A stretch of DNA of 64,000 nt from Bifidobacterium colobi (lineage in GTDB: Bacteria > Actinomycetota > Actinomycetes > Actinomycetales > Bifidobacteriaceae): assembly GCF_018555455.1 (NCBI RefSeq), contig NZ_JAFEJU010000003.1:124001-188000 (forward strand). The letters are read 5' to 3'. The position numbers and the translations under genes were made by a program. The notes under the pieces are model-generated. The model was not told the origin of the DNA, made no database searches, and worked only from the letters and a program-made list of their open reading frames with translations. This document shows, one piece after another, positions 45,367 to 54,383 of the stretch (position 1 is its first letter; each line of letters starts with the position of its first letter).

Positions 45367-46830
45367 CTATCGGCGGGACGCACGGATTCGGAATGCTATA
45401 GCCAAGCAGCTCCAGCCGATGATGCAGATCACGATCATCGTGGCGAACGTCCACGCACCGCCTACCGCCGTGGCGTGGGCAAACTCAGGCGTACCCTCCG
45501 CTCCGGCACCGGACTGTGCCACGGAAAGAATCGTGGAGAACAGTGCAGTACCCGCCGCGCCACCGAATTGCAGACAGGTGTTGAAGATGGCGTTGCCGTC
45601 TGGACGGAACTCATGCGGCACACCGCTTAATCCGCTGGTCATGATGTTGGCGGCACCTACGGCGTAGAAGAAACCGAAGATGAAGTAGAAGCCGCAGAGG
45701 AGGCCTGCCGTCAGATGCATCGAGAAGATGAGCATCAGCACCGGCCCCACAATGGCGATGCCGATGGGGATCAGAATCGGTTTGACCGCACCGAAACGGT
45801 CATAAAGCCAGCCGCCGATCGGTGCGCACACCGCGCCAATCAATGCGCCCGGCAGCACCAAGGATCCTGCCACGAATGCGCTGGTGCCGAGTGCCAATTG
45901 GGAAACATTGGTGATCACATAACCGTAGCCAATGGCCACCAAAGGCAGTACCAAGTATGCAATAACGTGCAAGAGCACCACCGGATCGCGCAAAATCCCC
46001 AGACGCAGCAGCGGCGAGAAGGCCTTCTTTGAGCTCAATGCAAACAGCATGAGCGCACCTAAACCAATGATCAGGCTCACCACCGCAATCACACCGGACT
46101 TGACTGCATTCTGACCAGAGACTGCGGCACTGATGGCCACACCTCCCTGGTTCAGTGCCAGCACCAAACCAACCAATGCCAAAACAATGGATCCGAGTTG
46201 AATCGGATCAAGGAATGCAGCCTCGGTAGGAACCTTCTGCTCAATGCATTTGATACCGATGAACGAAGCGATCAGCACCAACGGAATCACAATCACGAAA
46301 ATAGCCCGCCATGGCAGGATGGTGGTCACCGCACCGCCCACGGTCGGGCCGATGGCCGGTGCCACGGTGATGACCAGGGAGCCGACGCCCATCAGTCGAC
46401 CGATTTTTGAGCGAGGCGATTGCTCCAGAATGATATTGACCATCAGTGGCGTGGCGATACCGGAGCCAATGCCCTGAATGATGCGGGCCACAATCAGTAG
46501 TGGGAACGCGTTGGCGACAATCATGATCAGGGAGCCAACGATAGCCAGCACCACTGCGGTAAGGAAAATGCCTTTCAATGGGAAACGACGCTTCAGGAAG
46601 GAGCTAATCGGCATCGTCGCGGCCACAGACAAGAGATAAATCGTGGTGATCCACTGCACAGTGGCGGTATCCACATGGAATTCGCGCATCAGCGAGGGGA
46701 AGAGCACGGTCATCACCGTTTCGGTCAGAATGCCGATGAAGGCCAGCGATCCCACGGCCACAATAGCGCCAATGAGTTTAAGCGGGATCCTCTCGGTATC
46801 AAGTGCGCGTGTCTGCTCGGTTTCGGGCAT
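45367..46830 (-). CDS. MFS drug:H+ antiporter, DHA2 (14-TM, EmrB/QacA) family
   Basis: The 487-residue integral membrane protein has about 14 hydrophobic helices. Family motifs are visible: motif A-like SSFLKRRFPLKGIFL after helix 2, and the helix 5 motif C-like segment VITVAPAIGPTVGGAVTT. It probably exports hydrophobic drugs or bile-related compounds with proton exchange; the substrate cannot be read from sequence. The start at 46830 follows GAGGAGC. It is monocistronic. The 410-base gap to fruG (46831-47240) holds its promoter side and two large hairpins. Confidence 0.9.
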   Translation of the reverse strand: MPETEQTRALDTERIPLKLIGAIVAVGSLAFIGILTETVMTVLFPSLMREFHVDTATVQWITTIYLLSVAATMPISSFLKRRFPLKGIFLTAVVLAIVGSLIMIVANAFPLLIVARIIQGIGSGIATPLMVNIILEQSPRSKIGRLMGVGSLVITVAPAIGPTVGGAVTTILPWRAIFVIVIPLVLIASFIGIKCIEQKVPTEAAFLDPIQLGSIVLALVGLVLALNQGGVAISAAVSGQNAVKSGVIAVVSLIIGLGALMLFALSSKKAFSPLLRLGILRDPVVLLHVIAYLVLPLVAIGYGYVITNVSQLALGTSAFVAGSLVLPGALIGAVCAPIGGWLYDRFGAVKPILIPIGIAIVGPVLMLIFSMHLTAGLLCGFYFIFGFFYAVGAANIMTSGLSGVPHEFRPDGNAIFNTCLQFGGAAGTALFSTILSVAQSGAGAEGTPEFAHATAVGGAWTFATMIVICIIGWSCLAIAFRIRASRR

Positions 46831-47047
46831 AGGAAAGCTCCTCTACGTCTTTGGTGTAACAAAGTGGAATATCAGGTTTACCAACCGGCGTATGTGTCTC
46901 TACGCACCATCTGATAGGACCGGCAACAGGTTCCGATGATGCGTCCCGTTTTATAGCCAACTCGTATTGTAAGGCCGTAGCCGGACGCGTTTGCATATTC
47001 AGCGTGGTAGGCCGCGCATGGCAGGCCAATACCGTTTTACGCACAAC

Positions 47048-47094
47048 GACGTGTGGGGCGCGGCTCGGAAATCCGAACTGCGCCCCACACGTCG
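47048..47094. terminator. Long GC-rich hairpin upstream of the MFS gene
   Basis: CGACGTGTGGGGCGC (47048) pairs perfectly with GCGCCCCACACGTCG (47080), and an inner pair TCGGA / TCCGA extends it. No T-run follows on either strand. It may be a second terminator after the fru operon or a boundary element before the MFS promoter. Confidence 0.5.
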
Positions 47095-47120
47095 ATGAAA
47101 GGAAGAAAAGAAAAAGGAGA

Positions 47121-47204
47121 AAGATTGTGGTGTCCGCTCCGGCTGCAACCACTCCCCCTGTTCTGCGGCGAACGAATGGAAAGCGATTGCAACCGGAGCA
47201 CACC
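47121..47204 (-). terminator. Terminator region of the fruEKFG operon
   Basis: The arms 47129-47150 and 47185-47204 are complementary (GCTCCGG / CCGGAGC core) with a 2-base bulge. On the minus strand the hairpin is followed by the pyrimidine tract CTTTCTCCTTTTTC. It begins 36 bases after the fruG stop. Confidence 0.65.
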
Positions 47205-47240
47205 TCTTCAGTTATTGTTCAGTTATGTGATTGCGAGGGC

Positions 47241-48260
47241 CTATTTTTTCTCCCCGACTGCCATCACGGCGCGCTGCAGCACCACGAAGACGAGGATCAT
47301 GAGGCCGACCACGATGGTGGTCCATTCTGCCGGCACACCGAAGTCGGAGGTGAGCGGGTCGAGGATGGAGCGGACCAGAGCGCCGAGCACGGAACCGAGC
47401 ACGTAGCCGAAGCCACCGGTGATGATTGTACCGCCAATAACCACGGAGGCCACTGCGTCAAGCTCCCAGCCCACACCAACGGTGTTCTTTGCGGAACCGA
47501 TGTTGGCGGTGTACACGATGGAGGCCAGAGCCGCGAGGATTGCGGAGGTCAGGTAGATGGTGTACTGGGTGCGCTTGACCGGCAGACCCATCAGCTCAGC
47601 GGAGGAGCGGGAGCCACCGATGGCGTAGATGGTACGACCGGTGCGGGTGTGGTGCAGGAAGATGTAGCCGTAGATCACAACAACCAGAGCGATGATCACG
47701 CCGACATTGAAGGACAGATCGTTGGAGATCTTCGGGTTATCGATGATCTTGATCTCGTTGGCGATGAATGCGAAGTTGTTGTTATCCGGGAAGGTCAGGG
47801 AGTCGGTGGAGATGATGGAGGCAATACCGCGGGCCAGGAACATCGTGGACAGGGTCGCGATGAACGGCTGCATGTTGAATTCCTCAATCAGCGTGCCGGC
47901 CAGAAGACCGAACACAGCACCGATCAGCAGCATGATGACCATGACCAGGACGGCCGGGACACCGGCGTTGGCCAGCTTCAGACCGACGACTGCGGTGATT
48001 GCCACGATGGCGCCGACCGACAGATCGATACCACCGGTCAGAATCGGCAGTGTCATAGCCACAGCCAGGATGATCAGGTAGGCGTGGTCGATGAACAGGG
48101 AGGAGACGAAGCCCAGTCGGATGTAGGTGCCGAAAAGTGCCTGTCCCATGATGATCATCAGGAGGAAGATCACCACGGCCGCGAGGGTCGGAATCATCTG
48201 ACGATCGAGCTTGAAGCTCTTCTTAGGATGCGTTACCTTGTTTGCCGTAGCTGTTGTCAT
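47241..48260 (-). CDS. fruG: Fructose ABC transporter permease FruG
   Basis: The 339-residue permease of the RbsC/YjfF type has about nine hydrophobic segments (LAAVVIFLLMIIMGQALFG, GAIVAITAVVGLKLANAG, ALVVVIYGYIFLHHTRTG). The ATPase-coupling EAA-like loop is in GRTIYAIGGSRSSAELMGLP. It pairs with FruF to form the channel. Its ATG overlaps the fruF stop by 4 bases (ATGA). Order, motif content and the sugar-binding protein match the B. longum fruEKFG operon, reported as a fructose-preferring importer. The stop TAG is at 47241. Confidence 0.9.
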   Translation of the reverse strand: MTTATANKVTHPKKSFKLDRQMIPTLAAVVIFLLMIIMGQALFGTYIRLGFVSSLFIDHAYLIILAVAMTLPILTGGIDLSVGAIVAITAVVGLKLANAGVPAVLVMVIMLLIGAVFGLLAGTLIEEFNMQPFIATLSTMFLARGIASIISTDSLTFPDNNNFAFIANEIKIIDNPKISNDLSFNVGVIIALVVVIYGYIFLHHTRTGRTIYAIGGSRSSAELMGLPVKRTQYTIYLTSAILAALASIVYTANIGSAKNTVGVGWELDAVASVVIGGTIITGGFGYVLGSVLGALVRSILDPLTSDFGVPAEWTTIVVGLMILVFVVLQRAVMAVGEKK

Positions 48261-49327
48261 GCTGCCACCGCCTTAGCTTGAGCCTTGAGCGCGCGCTTGC
48301 GTTTCATTGCCGCACCCAAGTTGTGGATCTTAGGAGCCTGCATCACGCAGATCACGATCACGACGACGGCGAAGAAGGCCGGGGTTGCTTCGGCGTTGAT
48401 GCCGAGGGTGATGATGGTCTTGCGGATCATGGCGATAATCACGGCGCCGACAGCGGAGCCGGCGAGGGAGAACTTACCACCGAGCAGCGAAGTGCCGCCG
48501 ATGACGACTGCCAGAATGGCGTACATTTCGAGGTCCTGACCGGTCTTGACCACGTCGACGCGCATCACGGATGCGGTGGCGAACAGACCAGCGATGGCCG
48601 CAAGGAAGCCGGAGACCGCGTAGACGAGGAAGAGGATCTTCTTCGGCTTGATACCGGTCATACGGGAGGCTTCCTGATTGATGCCGACGGCCTCGATCAT
48701 CATGCCCATTGCGGTCTTGCGGCACAGCAGGCCGACCAAGATCACAATGACCACGGCGATGACGAAGTTGGCGGGGATGCCGAGAATGAAGCCGTTGGCA
48801 ATCCACTTCAGTGGTTCGTTGCCGGCGACGGCGGAGGCGTCGGTGTTCTCACCGGAGGTAATCACCTTGGCGATACCACGGCCGGCGAGCATCATGATCA
48901 GGGTGGTGATGAACGGCTGCAGGCCGAGCAGGGAGACCAGAGCGCCGTTGACGCAGCCGATGACCAGGCCGACGGCCAGAGCGATCAAGATGGAGACCCA
49001 CACGTTCACGCCGTTGGAGAGGGACTGCATGGCGGCGGCGCCGGCCACTGCCATCACGGAACCGACGGAAAGGTCGATGCCTGCGGTGGAGATGACCAGG
49101 GTCATGCCGGTTGCGATCATCAGGTATCGGGCGGATTCCTGAAGCATGGTGATCAGCGGGCCAGCCAGACCGCCGGTGTTGCTGTTCCAGCTCAGTGCCA
49201 GGAAGTCATGCTGGAAGATGGTGCAGATGACGATCAGCAGGATGAATGCCACGATGGACCAGGTCAGGTTGTTGCTCAGCAGCTTCTTCACGAGAGCGTT
49301 GCCTTCTTCTTTTGCCTTTTCAGCCAT
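48257..49327 (-). CDS. fruF: Fructose ABC transporter permease FruF
   Basis: The 356-residue paralogue of FruG is a RbsC-type permease: hydrophobic segments include WSIVAFILLIVICTIF, GVNVWVSILIALAVGLVIG and NFVIAVVIVILVGLLC. The coupling loop reads MMIEAVGINQEASRMTGIK. The ATG at 49327 follows GGAGGCG and is one base from the fruK stop. The operon order E-K-F-G means two different permeases form a heterodimer. Confidence 0.9.
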   Translation of the reverse strand: MAEKAKEEGNALVKKLLSNNLTWSIVAFILLIVICTIFQHDFLALSWNSNTGGLAGPLITMLQESARYLMIATGMTLVISTAGIDLSVGSVMAVAGAAAMQSLSNGVNVWVSILIALAVGLVIGCVNGALVSLLGLQPFITTLIMMLAGRGIAKVITSGENTDASAVAGNEPLKWIANGFILGIPANFVIAVVIVILVGLLCRKTAMGMMIEAVGINQEASRMTGIKPKKILFLVYAVSGFLAAIAGLFATASVMRVDVVKTGQDLEMYAILAVVIGGTSLLGGKFSLAGSAVGAVIIAMIRKTIITLGINAEATPAFFAVVVIVICVMQAPKIHNLGAAMKRKRALKAQAKAVAA

Positions 49328-49328
49328 C

Positions 49329-50867
49329 TCACGCCTCCTTTCCGTTCACGTTGGTGTTAGCAATGGTTTCGACGATGGTCGCCTGGGAGACGGTGTCGCC
49401 GTTTTCGATTTCTGCGATCTTGTGACGATCCTTCAGGACCTCGATGTCGTCGGACAGACGCACGACCTCTTCAAGCTCGGAGGAGATGAAGACGACGCCC
49501 ATGCCCTTGGCTGCGAGGTCGAGCACGACCTGCTGGATTTCGGCCTTGGCGCCGATATCGATACCACGGGTCGGCTCGTCGAGGATGAGCAGCTCCGGGT
49601 GGGTGGCCAGCCAGCGGCCGATCAGCACCTTCTGCTGATTACCACCGGACAGGTTCTTGATCGGGCGATCGGGGTCGCGCGGACGAACGTTGAGTTCCTC
49701 CATGTACTTGTCGACGATCGCATCCGCTTCCTTCTTCGGAATCGGGTTAAACATACCACGGGTGGCCTGCAGTGCGATGAGCATGTTCTGGCGAACGGTC
49801 AGGTCGCCGATGATGCCTTCGTCACGACGGTTCTCGGTAGAGTATGCGATCTTGTTCTTCAGGGCGGTGTACGGATCGGAGATGTTGACCTTCTTGCCGT
49901 TGAACTCGTAGGTGCCGGAATCCGGCTTGTCGGCGCCGAAGAGCAGACGGCCAAGCTCAGTACGACCGGAGCCCAGCAGGCCTGCGAAGCCGACGACCTC
50001 GCCCTTGTAGATGTCCAGATCAACCGGGTTGATGGTGCCCTTCTTGCCCAGACCCTTGACTTCGACCAGCGGCTTTTCGCCGGGTTCGATCTCACGACGG
50101 GACTTCTTGGCGCCGATCTGGGACAGCTCGGCGGCGGACTTACCAATCATCATGCCGATGAGCTCGTCACGCGGGGTGTCCTTGGTCATGACTTCCTTGA
50201 TGAACTTACCGTTACGCAGGATGGTCAGACGGTCGGTGATCTCATAGATCTGATCGAGGAAGTGGGAGACGAACAGGATGGCCACGCCCGAGTCACGCAC
50301 CTTGCGCATGATTTTGAACAGATCCTGCACCTCGTTGGCATCCAGCGAAGAGGTCGGCTCATCGAGAATCAGCACCTTGGCGTTGATGACCATGGCGCGG
50401 GCGATGGCGACCAGCTGCTGCATGGCGATGGAGATGGAGCTCAGCGGAGTGTGCGGATCGATGTTGTCCAGACCCATCTGGGCCAGGTAGGTCTTGGCGG
50501 CTTCGTGGGTCTTCTTCCAGTCGATGCCGAACGGGCCGCGCTTTTCGTGGCCAAGCATCACGTTCTCACCAACGGAGAGGTTGGTGCACAGGTTCACTTC
50601 CTGGTACACGGTGGCGATACCGGCGTTCTGTGCGTCCAGAGTACCGTTGAAGCTCTGCGGCTTGCCTTCCACGGTGATGGTGCCGGCGTCGATCTTGTAC
50701 ACACCGGTCAGAGCCTTGATCATGGTCGACTTACCAGCGCCGTTCTCACCCATGAGAGCGTGCACTTCGCCTGGGTAGAGGGTCAGGTCGACACCGTCCA
50801 AAGCCTTGACGCCCGGGAATTCAATCGTGATGCCCTTCATCACGACGATAGGGGTTTTATCAGTCAT
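49329..50867 (-). CDS. fruK: Fructose ABC transporter ATPase FruK
   Basis: This 512-residue protein carries two ABC domains, as in RbsA/MglA sugar importers. Domain 1 has GENGAGKSTMIKALTG, signature SSISIAMQQLVAIAR and LILDEPTSSLD. Domain 2 has GLLGSGRTELGRLLFG, a Walker A lacking the usual lysine as in RbsA, and LSGGNQQKVLIGRW with LLILDEPTRGID. Only the first site is expected to be fully active. It powers FruF/FruG at the cytosolic face. The gap to fruE is 139 bases and holds a short spacer without a terminator hairpin. Confidence 0.93.
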   Translation of the reverse strand: MTDKTPIVVMKGITIEFPGVKALDGVDLTLYPGEVHALMGENGAGKSTMIKALTGVYKIDAGTITVEGKPQSFNGTLDAQNAGIATVYQEVNLCTNLSVGENVMLGHEKRGPFGIDWKKTHEAAKTYLAQMGLDNIDPHTPLSSISIAMQQLVAIARAMVINAKVLILDEPTSSLDANEVQDLFKIMRKVRDSGVAILFVSHFLDQIYEITDRLTILRNGKFIKEVMTKDTPRDELIGMMIGKSAAELSQIGAKKSRREIEPGEKPLVEVKGLGKKGTINPVDLDIYKGEVVGFAGLLGSGRTELGRLLFGADKPDSGTYEFNGKKVNISDPYTALKNKIAYSTENRRDEGIIGDLTVRQNMLIALQATRGMFNPIPKKEADAIVDKYMEELNVRPRDPDRPIKNLSGGNQQKVLIGRWLATHPELLILDEPTRGIDIGAKAEIQQVVLDLAAKGMGVVFISSELEEVVRLSDDIEVLKDRHKIAEIENGDTVSQATIVETIANTNVNGKEA

Positions 50868-51006
50868 GTCTTTGCCTTAAACGAGAAGGGAATTGTTATC
50901 GTTTTGTGATATTTGAGCCGAACATGAGTGATGGTGTGGAAGGATCGTTCCTTCTCACACCATCACTACGAGTTCAGTTCAGTTATCGGTTGTGACAGCC
51001 GTGCTA

Positions 51007-51987
51007 TCAGTAAGCGCGGGAGTTGCTGTCCAGGGCTTCCTTGGCGCTGGTGGCGTCGAAGGTCTTGGACTCAATCTGGATGTCCTTCTCAACCTTCTTG
51101 CCATCCAGGTAATCCTTGACGGCCTGAGCGGTTTCCTTACCGAAGATCGGGTTGTACTCGATCACGTAGGACAGATCGCCATCAACCAGAGCCTGCAGAG
51201 CGTTCTTGGTACCGTCGATGGTGATGATCTTGACCTTGCCCTTGAGGCCGGCAGCGTCAACAGCCTGAGCGGCACCGAGGCCCATCTCGTCGTTCTGGGC
51301 GAAGATGAACTGCGGGTTCTCGGACTTGTACTTGTCGAGCAGACCAGCGGTCACGGTCTTGGCCTCATCAGTGGACCAGTTAGCGGACTGGGACTCAAGA
51401 ACCTTGATGTTGGATGCAACCTTGTCGGACCAGCCGGTGCCACGATCCTTCACCACGGACAGGCCTGCAGGGCCTTCCAGGATGAAGCCGTTGGCGCCGT
51501 CCGGGAAGTTCTTGTTGACGAACTCAGCAGCCTGCTGGCCAGCCCATTCGTTGGACGGTCCGATGTGGGAGACGATGGCCTTCTTGGCGTCGGCGTCCTT
51601 GACCTCGACGTTACGATCCACGGTGAAGACCGGAATCTCAGCCTCAGCGGCCTTCTTCAGGGAGTCATCCCAACCGGAATCCTCAGTGGAGGACAGGATG
51701 ATGGCGTCAACTTCGTCGTTCACGAACTTGTTGAAAGCCTGAATCTGCTTCTGCTGATCGTTGTTCTGAGTCGGAGAGTAGACCAGATCAAAGCCTGCAT
51801 CCTTGAATGCTGCCTTGATGTCGTTCTCGTTAGCGGTACGGAAGCCGCCCTCAGGACCAACGGCCACGAAGCCGACGGTCTTCTTGCCATCCTTGCTACC
51901 ACCGGCGCTGCTAGAACCGCAAGCCGCGACACTCACCAGTGCTGCAGCCGAAACAACGAGGGCAATGGCCTTCTTCCAATTCTTCAT
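51007..51987 (-). CDS. fruE: Fructose-binding lipoprotein FruE
   Basis: The 326-residue solute-binding lipoprotein starts MKNWKKAIALVVSAAALVSV with a lipobox (SVAACGSS; Cys at about residue 23). The periplasmic-binding fold of the RbsB type follows (KTVGFVAVGPEGGFRTAN, VDAIILSSTEDSGWDD, IITIDGTKNALQALVDGD). The start at 51987 follows GAGGAGGAG. It is the first gene of the operon and is usually the most highly expressed. In B. longum the orthologous protein binds fructose best, with weaker binding of ribose and xylose, as reported for FruE. The C-rich codon use supports high expression. Confidence 0.92.
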   Translation of the reverse strand: MKNWKKAIALVVSAAALVSVAACGSSSAGGSKDGKKTVGFVAVGPEGGFRTANENDIKAAFKDAGFDLVYSPTQNNDQQKQIQAFNKFVNDEVDAIILSSTEDSGWDDSLKKAAEAEIPVFTVDRNVEVKDADAKKAIVSHIGPSNEWAGQQAAEFVNKNFPDGANGFILEGPAGLSVVKDRGTGWSDKVASNIKVLESQSANWSTDEAKTVTAGLLDKYKSENPQFIFAQNDEMGLGAAQAVDAAGLKGKVKIITIDGTKNALQALVDGDLSYVIEYNPIFGKETAQAVKDYLDGKKVEKDIQIESKTFDATSAKEALDSNSRAY

Positions 51988-52094
51988 GAATACTCCTCCT
52001 CGAGCAGTGTTCTCTGGATGTTCTTCCATCCACATTGATGACTTCGTGTCATCGACAATCTCAAGTATGGAGCGAACACGGCAAATGTTCAATC

Positions 52095-52106
52095 GTTAGC
52101 GGTAAC
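52095..52106 (-). promoter_or_regulatory. LacI-type operator upstream of fruE
   Basis: GTTAGCGGTAAC is a near-perfect inverted repeat (GTTA, nCGn, TAAC) about 108 bases before fruE, the form bound by many LacI-family sugar repressors. Repeated TGATAACA/TTATAACA boxes follow it at 52110-52141. The regulator gene is not in the window. Confidence 0.5.
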
Positions 52107-52210
52107 AGTTTGATAACAGCTTTATAACAAATTGATAACAGTGGTCCGTAATAGGTGAAACTTGGCGGTTTTGTGCCGTTTATCCCTCATAATGGTATGT
52201 GGTTGCACAG

Positions 52211-52245
52211 CGGCAATGTCGCTTGCTGGCCAAGCGACATTGCCG
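52211..52245 (+). promoter_or_regulatory. Perfect 15-bp hairpin in the leader of the 89-aa gene
   Basis: CGGCAATGTCGCTTG (52211) pairs perfectly with CAAGCGACATTGCCG (52231) around a 5-base loop, 30 bases before the gene start at 52275. A CATAAT -10-like element is at 52188. It may be an attenuator, an mRNA-stabilising hairpin or an operator. Confidence 0.55.
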
Positions 52246-52274
52246 CCGCCATACAGTACACAGAAAGGCAAACT

Positions 52275-52544
52275 ATGGATACCGTTTTCCTTATCATCAA
52301 GCAGGTTGAGGGCGTCAAGCACCTGGCCGGCGTGGCCGCCACCATCGGCGATGCCGCGAAGCTTCTGGCCAAGTGGGAACCGGAGCGCCCGGATAACTTC
52401 AACTTCCTGGGTACCAAGGAAGAGTACGGCGTGACCCGTCACCTGTTCAATATTCCGTTCAACATGGAGTACCTGATCTACGAGGTCCCGATGAACTCCG
52501 AAGTGCCGGCCGAACTGTTCAAGAAGGAATACGGCGGTATCTGA
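52275..52544 (+). CDS. Small hypothetical protein, 89 aa
   Basis: I do not recognise the family. The 89-residue protein starts MDTVFLIIKQVEGVKHLAGV and continues with a short helix (IGDAAKLLAKW) and an acidic, aromatic C-terminal half (NFNFLGTKEEYGVTRHLFNI). No signal or membrane helix is certain. AAAGGC precedes the ATG at 52275; the upstream in-frame ATG at 52155 lies in the promoter and hairpin region. It is divergent from fruE and ends in a terminator. Confidence 0.65.
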   Translation: MDTVFLIIKQVEGVKHLAGVAATIGDAAKLLAKWEPERPDNFNFLGTKEEYGVTRHLFNIPFNMEYLIYEVPMNSEVPAELFKKEYGGI

Positions 52545-52565
52545 TCGCTGATTGCGGCATCGATC

Positions 52566-52600
52566 GAAAAACTCCCGGGTCCATCGCTCGGGAGTTTTTC
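52566..52600. terminator. Terminator between the 89-aa gene and lpqB
   Basis: AAAAACTCCCG and CGGGAGTTTTT pair around an 11-base loop. The A- and T-runs allow use in both directions. Confidence 0.92.
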
Positions 52601-52655
52601 TATGCCCTGATACCGCTCGATATCACTGCAGCATCACTGCAATATCACTGCAACA

Positions 52656-54383
52656 TCACTGCGACCCCAGTGCGGAGACCTGACTATCGGCAATGGACCA
52701 GGAGCCGTCAAGGGAACCGGACACCGAACGTACCGTGCCGGTGTTATCGAGCACGGCAAGACGCCGGTACAAGCTGATCTGACCGGAAGCCATCGACACG
52801 ATGGTGCCTTCGGGAAGCCGCTGGGCGACCGCGGGACCGGGCACGATCTGCCGGTAGGCGCTCTGCTTGGTACCATCCGAGGATGCGCCGGTGGCGTAGA
52901 TGAGGTTCAGATCATTGTAGAAGGTCAGCATGCTCACATTGTTCACCACACTGACCTGGGATCCGGCTTTGCTCAAACCGGTCACATCATTGTTGGCATC
53001 CCTGATGATTCCGGTGATGGCTACGCCGCTCGACGCACCGCCATCGATGGCCACGGCAAGCCTGGAACCTTCGGTGGATACGTTCACCGAAGTCACGTGA
53101 CCATCCGCGTCCAGCCAGGGAATCTCCAACTTGGAGGATTTGCCGTCACGGTATACGTAGAGTTCCTTGCCGTTTTGGCCCACGGCCCAAACCTCGCCGT
53201 TCAGTCCCGCGGTCAGCGAGCGTATGCGCGCGCCGCCAAACAGCACACCGCAGCTATCGCCATCGGAGCTCAGACATTCGGCCACACCATCGGCGCGCAG
53301 CACCGCTCCCCCATTCGTGGAGAACGCGAAACCGGATGCGTCATCGAATCCGGGCGCGTCCCCCACGCGCAGCGGACTGGAACTGGACAGCGAAACCACA
53401 TGGCCGCCGGTCAACGTATAGACGCCCACCGCAGGCTGATCGGTGCTGAGCTTCATAGCAGCATCGGCATCCGAATAGTCCACGCCATCGCCGGTCACCT
53501 TGAGGTTGTAGCCGGAGTTGCCGTCTCCCAAAGTCAACCGGATGCGATGCACCAGCGTACTGCGATCTTCGTCGCTTAACGCGGTCATGCCTTTGGTCAG
53601 GCTCACCGTAACGGCTGAATCCTCTACCGGCACCGAATCCACCGCCAGCGAAACCGTGGACAGATGCTGCTCCTGGACGGCACCGTCTAGCCAGCTTGGC
53701 ACTCCCCCAAGGATTTCGCGCACCGCCTGTGTACGCCAATTACGCCAACTGAGCCAGCGCACATCCGGCACCAGCTGTTTGCCGGACGATGAGACCTGAT
53801 AGATGGAGACTTGACGGAACACCTGGTCGAAGTCGGCGGTGGATATCACCACACCGTTCTCCAACGACGAGATGCGCCACTGCCCTTTTTGCTTGATCAA
53901 CGTGTAAGAAAGCCTGCGCGCTTGCGTATCCCGCATCGGCGTATACGATCCACGGGAGTCCAAAGTACCGACCACTTGGACTTCCACTTCCACGATCAGT
54001 GAGCTTTCCGCTCCTTGCGGCGCGGTCATGGTGTTGGCTCGACGGCGGAATTCGGGAGTGCCACTGTAGATCACTGCAGCGCCATCGCCGTTCCAGCTTG
54101 CGGAAGCCGAGGAGGCAAGAAACTCGCGCGCCACCTGATAGCCGTCTGACTGCACACCGGCTGGCATGGCATCATAGAATCCTTGCACAATCCCTTCCGG
54201 TTGGGCATCGTCCGTAGGCCCCTGTGGATTGGTGTACACCCGCTGGGTCTGTTGCTGCACGGGTGCCAGAGTTTGCACGCTGCCGCTGGTCGGTAGTGCC
54301 AGAGGACTGGAGCATGCGGCCAGTGTCGTGGCGCAGAGCGCTGCCGCGCAGGTGGCGAACGTCGCGCGTATCCGTCGGCTCAT
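52656..54383 (-). CDS. lpqB: Lipoprotein LpqB
   Basis: LpqB is an accessory lipoprotein of the MtrAB two-component system in actinobacteria. The 575-residue protein has a lipid-attachment signal ([13 protein letters not shown], Cys at about residue 24). A GerMN-type domain follows (about 180-330; [20 protein letters not shown]), then a C-terminal beta-propeller-like region with [20 protein letters not shown]. Its ATG overlaps the mtrB stop as ATGA, so translation is coupled. It ends close to a repeat of CATCACTGCAATAT units (52620-52660). Confidence 0.92.
   Translation of the reverse strand: MSRRIRATFATCAAALCATTLAACSSPLALPTSGSVQTLAPVQQQTQRVYTNPQGPTDDAQPEGIVQGFYDAMPAGVQSDGYQVAREFLASSASASWNGDGAAVIYSGTPEFRRRANTMTAPQGAESSLIVEVEVQVVGTLDSRGSYTPMRDTQARRLSYTLIKQKGQWRISSLENGVVISTADFDQVFRQVSIYQVSSSGKQLVPDVRWLSWRNWRTQAVREILGGVPSWLDGAVQEQHLSTVSLAVDSVPVEDSAVTVSLTKGMTALSDEDRSTLVHRIRLTLGDGNSGYNLKVTGDGVDYSDADAAMKLSTDQPAVGVYTLTGGHVVSLSSSSPLRVGDAPGFDDASGFAFSTNGGAVLRADGVAECLSSDGDSCGVLFGGARIRSLTAGLNGEVWAVGQNGKELYVYRDGKSSKLEIPWLDADGHVTSVNVSTEGSRLAVAIDGGASSGVAITGIIRDANNDVTGLSKAGSQVSVVNNVSMLTFYNDLNLIYATGASSDGTKQSAYRQIVPGPAVAQRLPEGTIVSMASGQISLYRRLAVLDNTGTVRSVSGSLDGSWSIADSQVSALGSQ

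Noticed and set aside
49146-50909. A 587-codon open frame antisense to fruK
   Set aside because: It mirrors the ATPase gene, contains no family motif and lacks a ribosome site.
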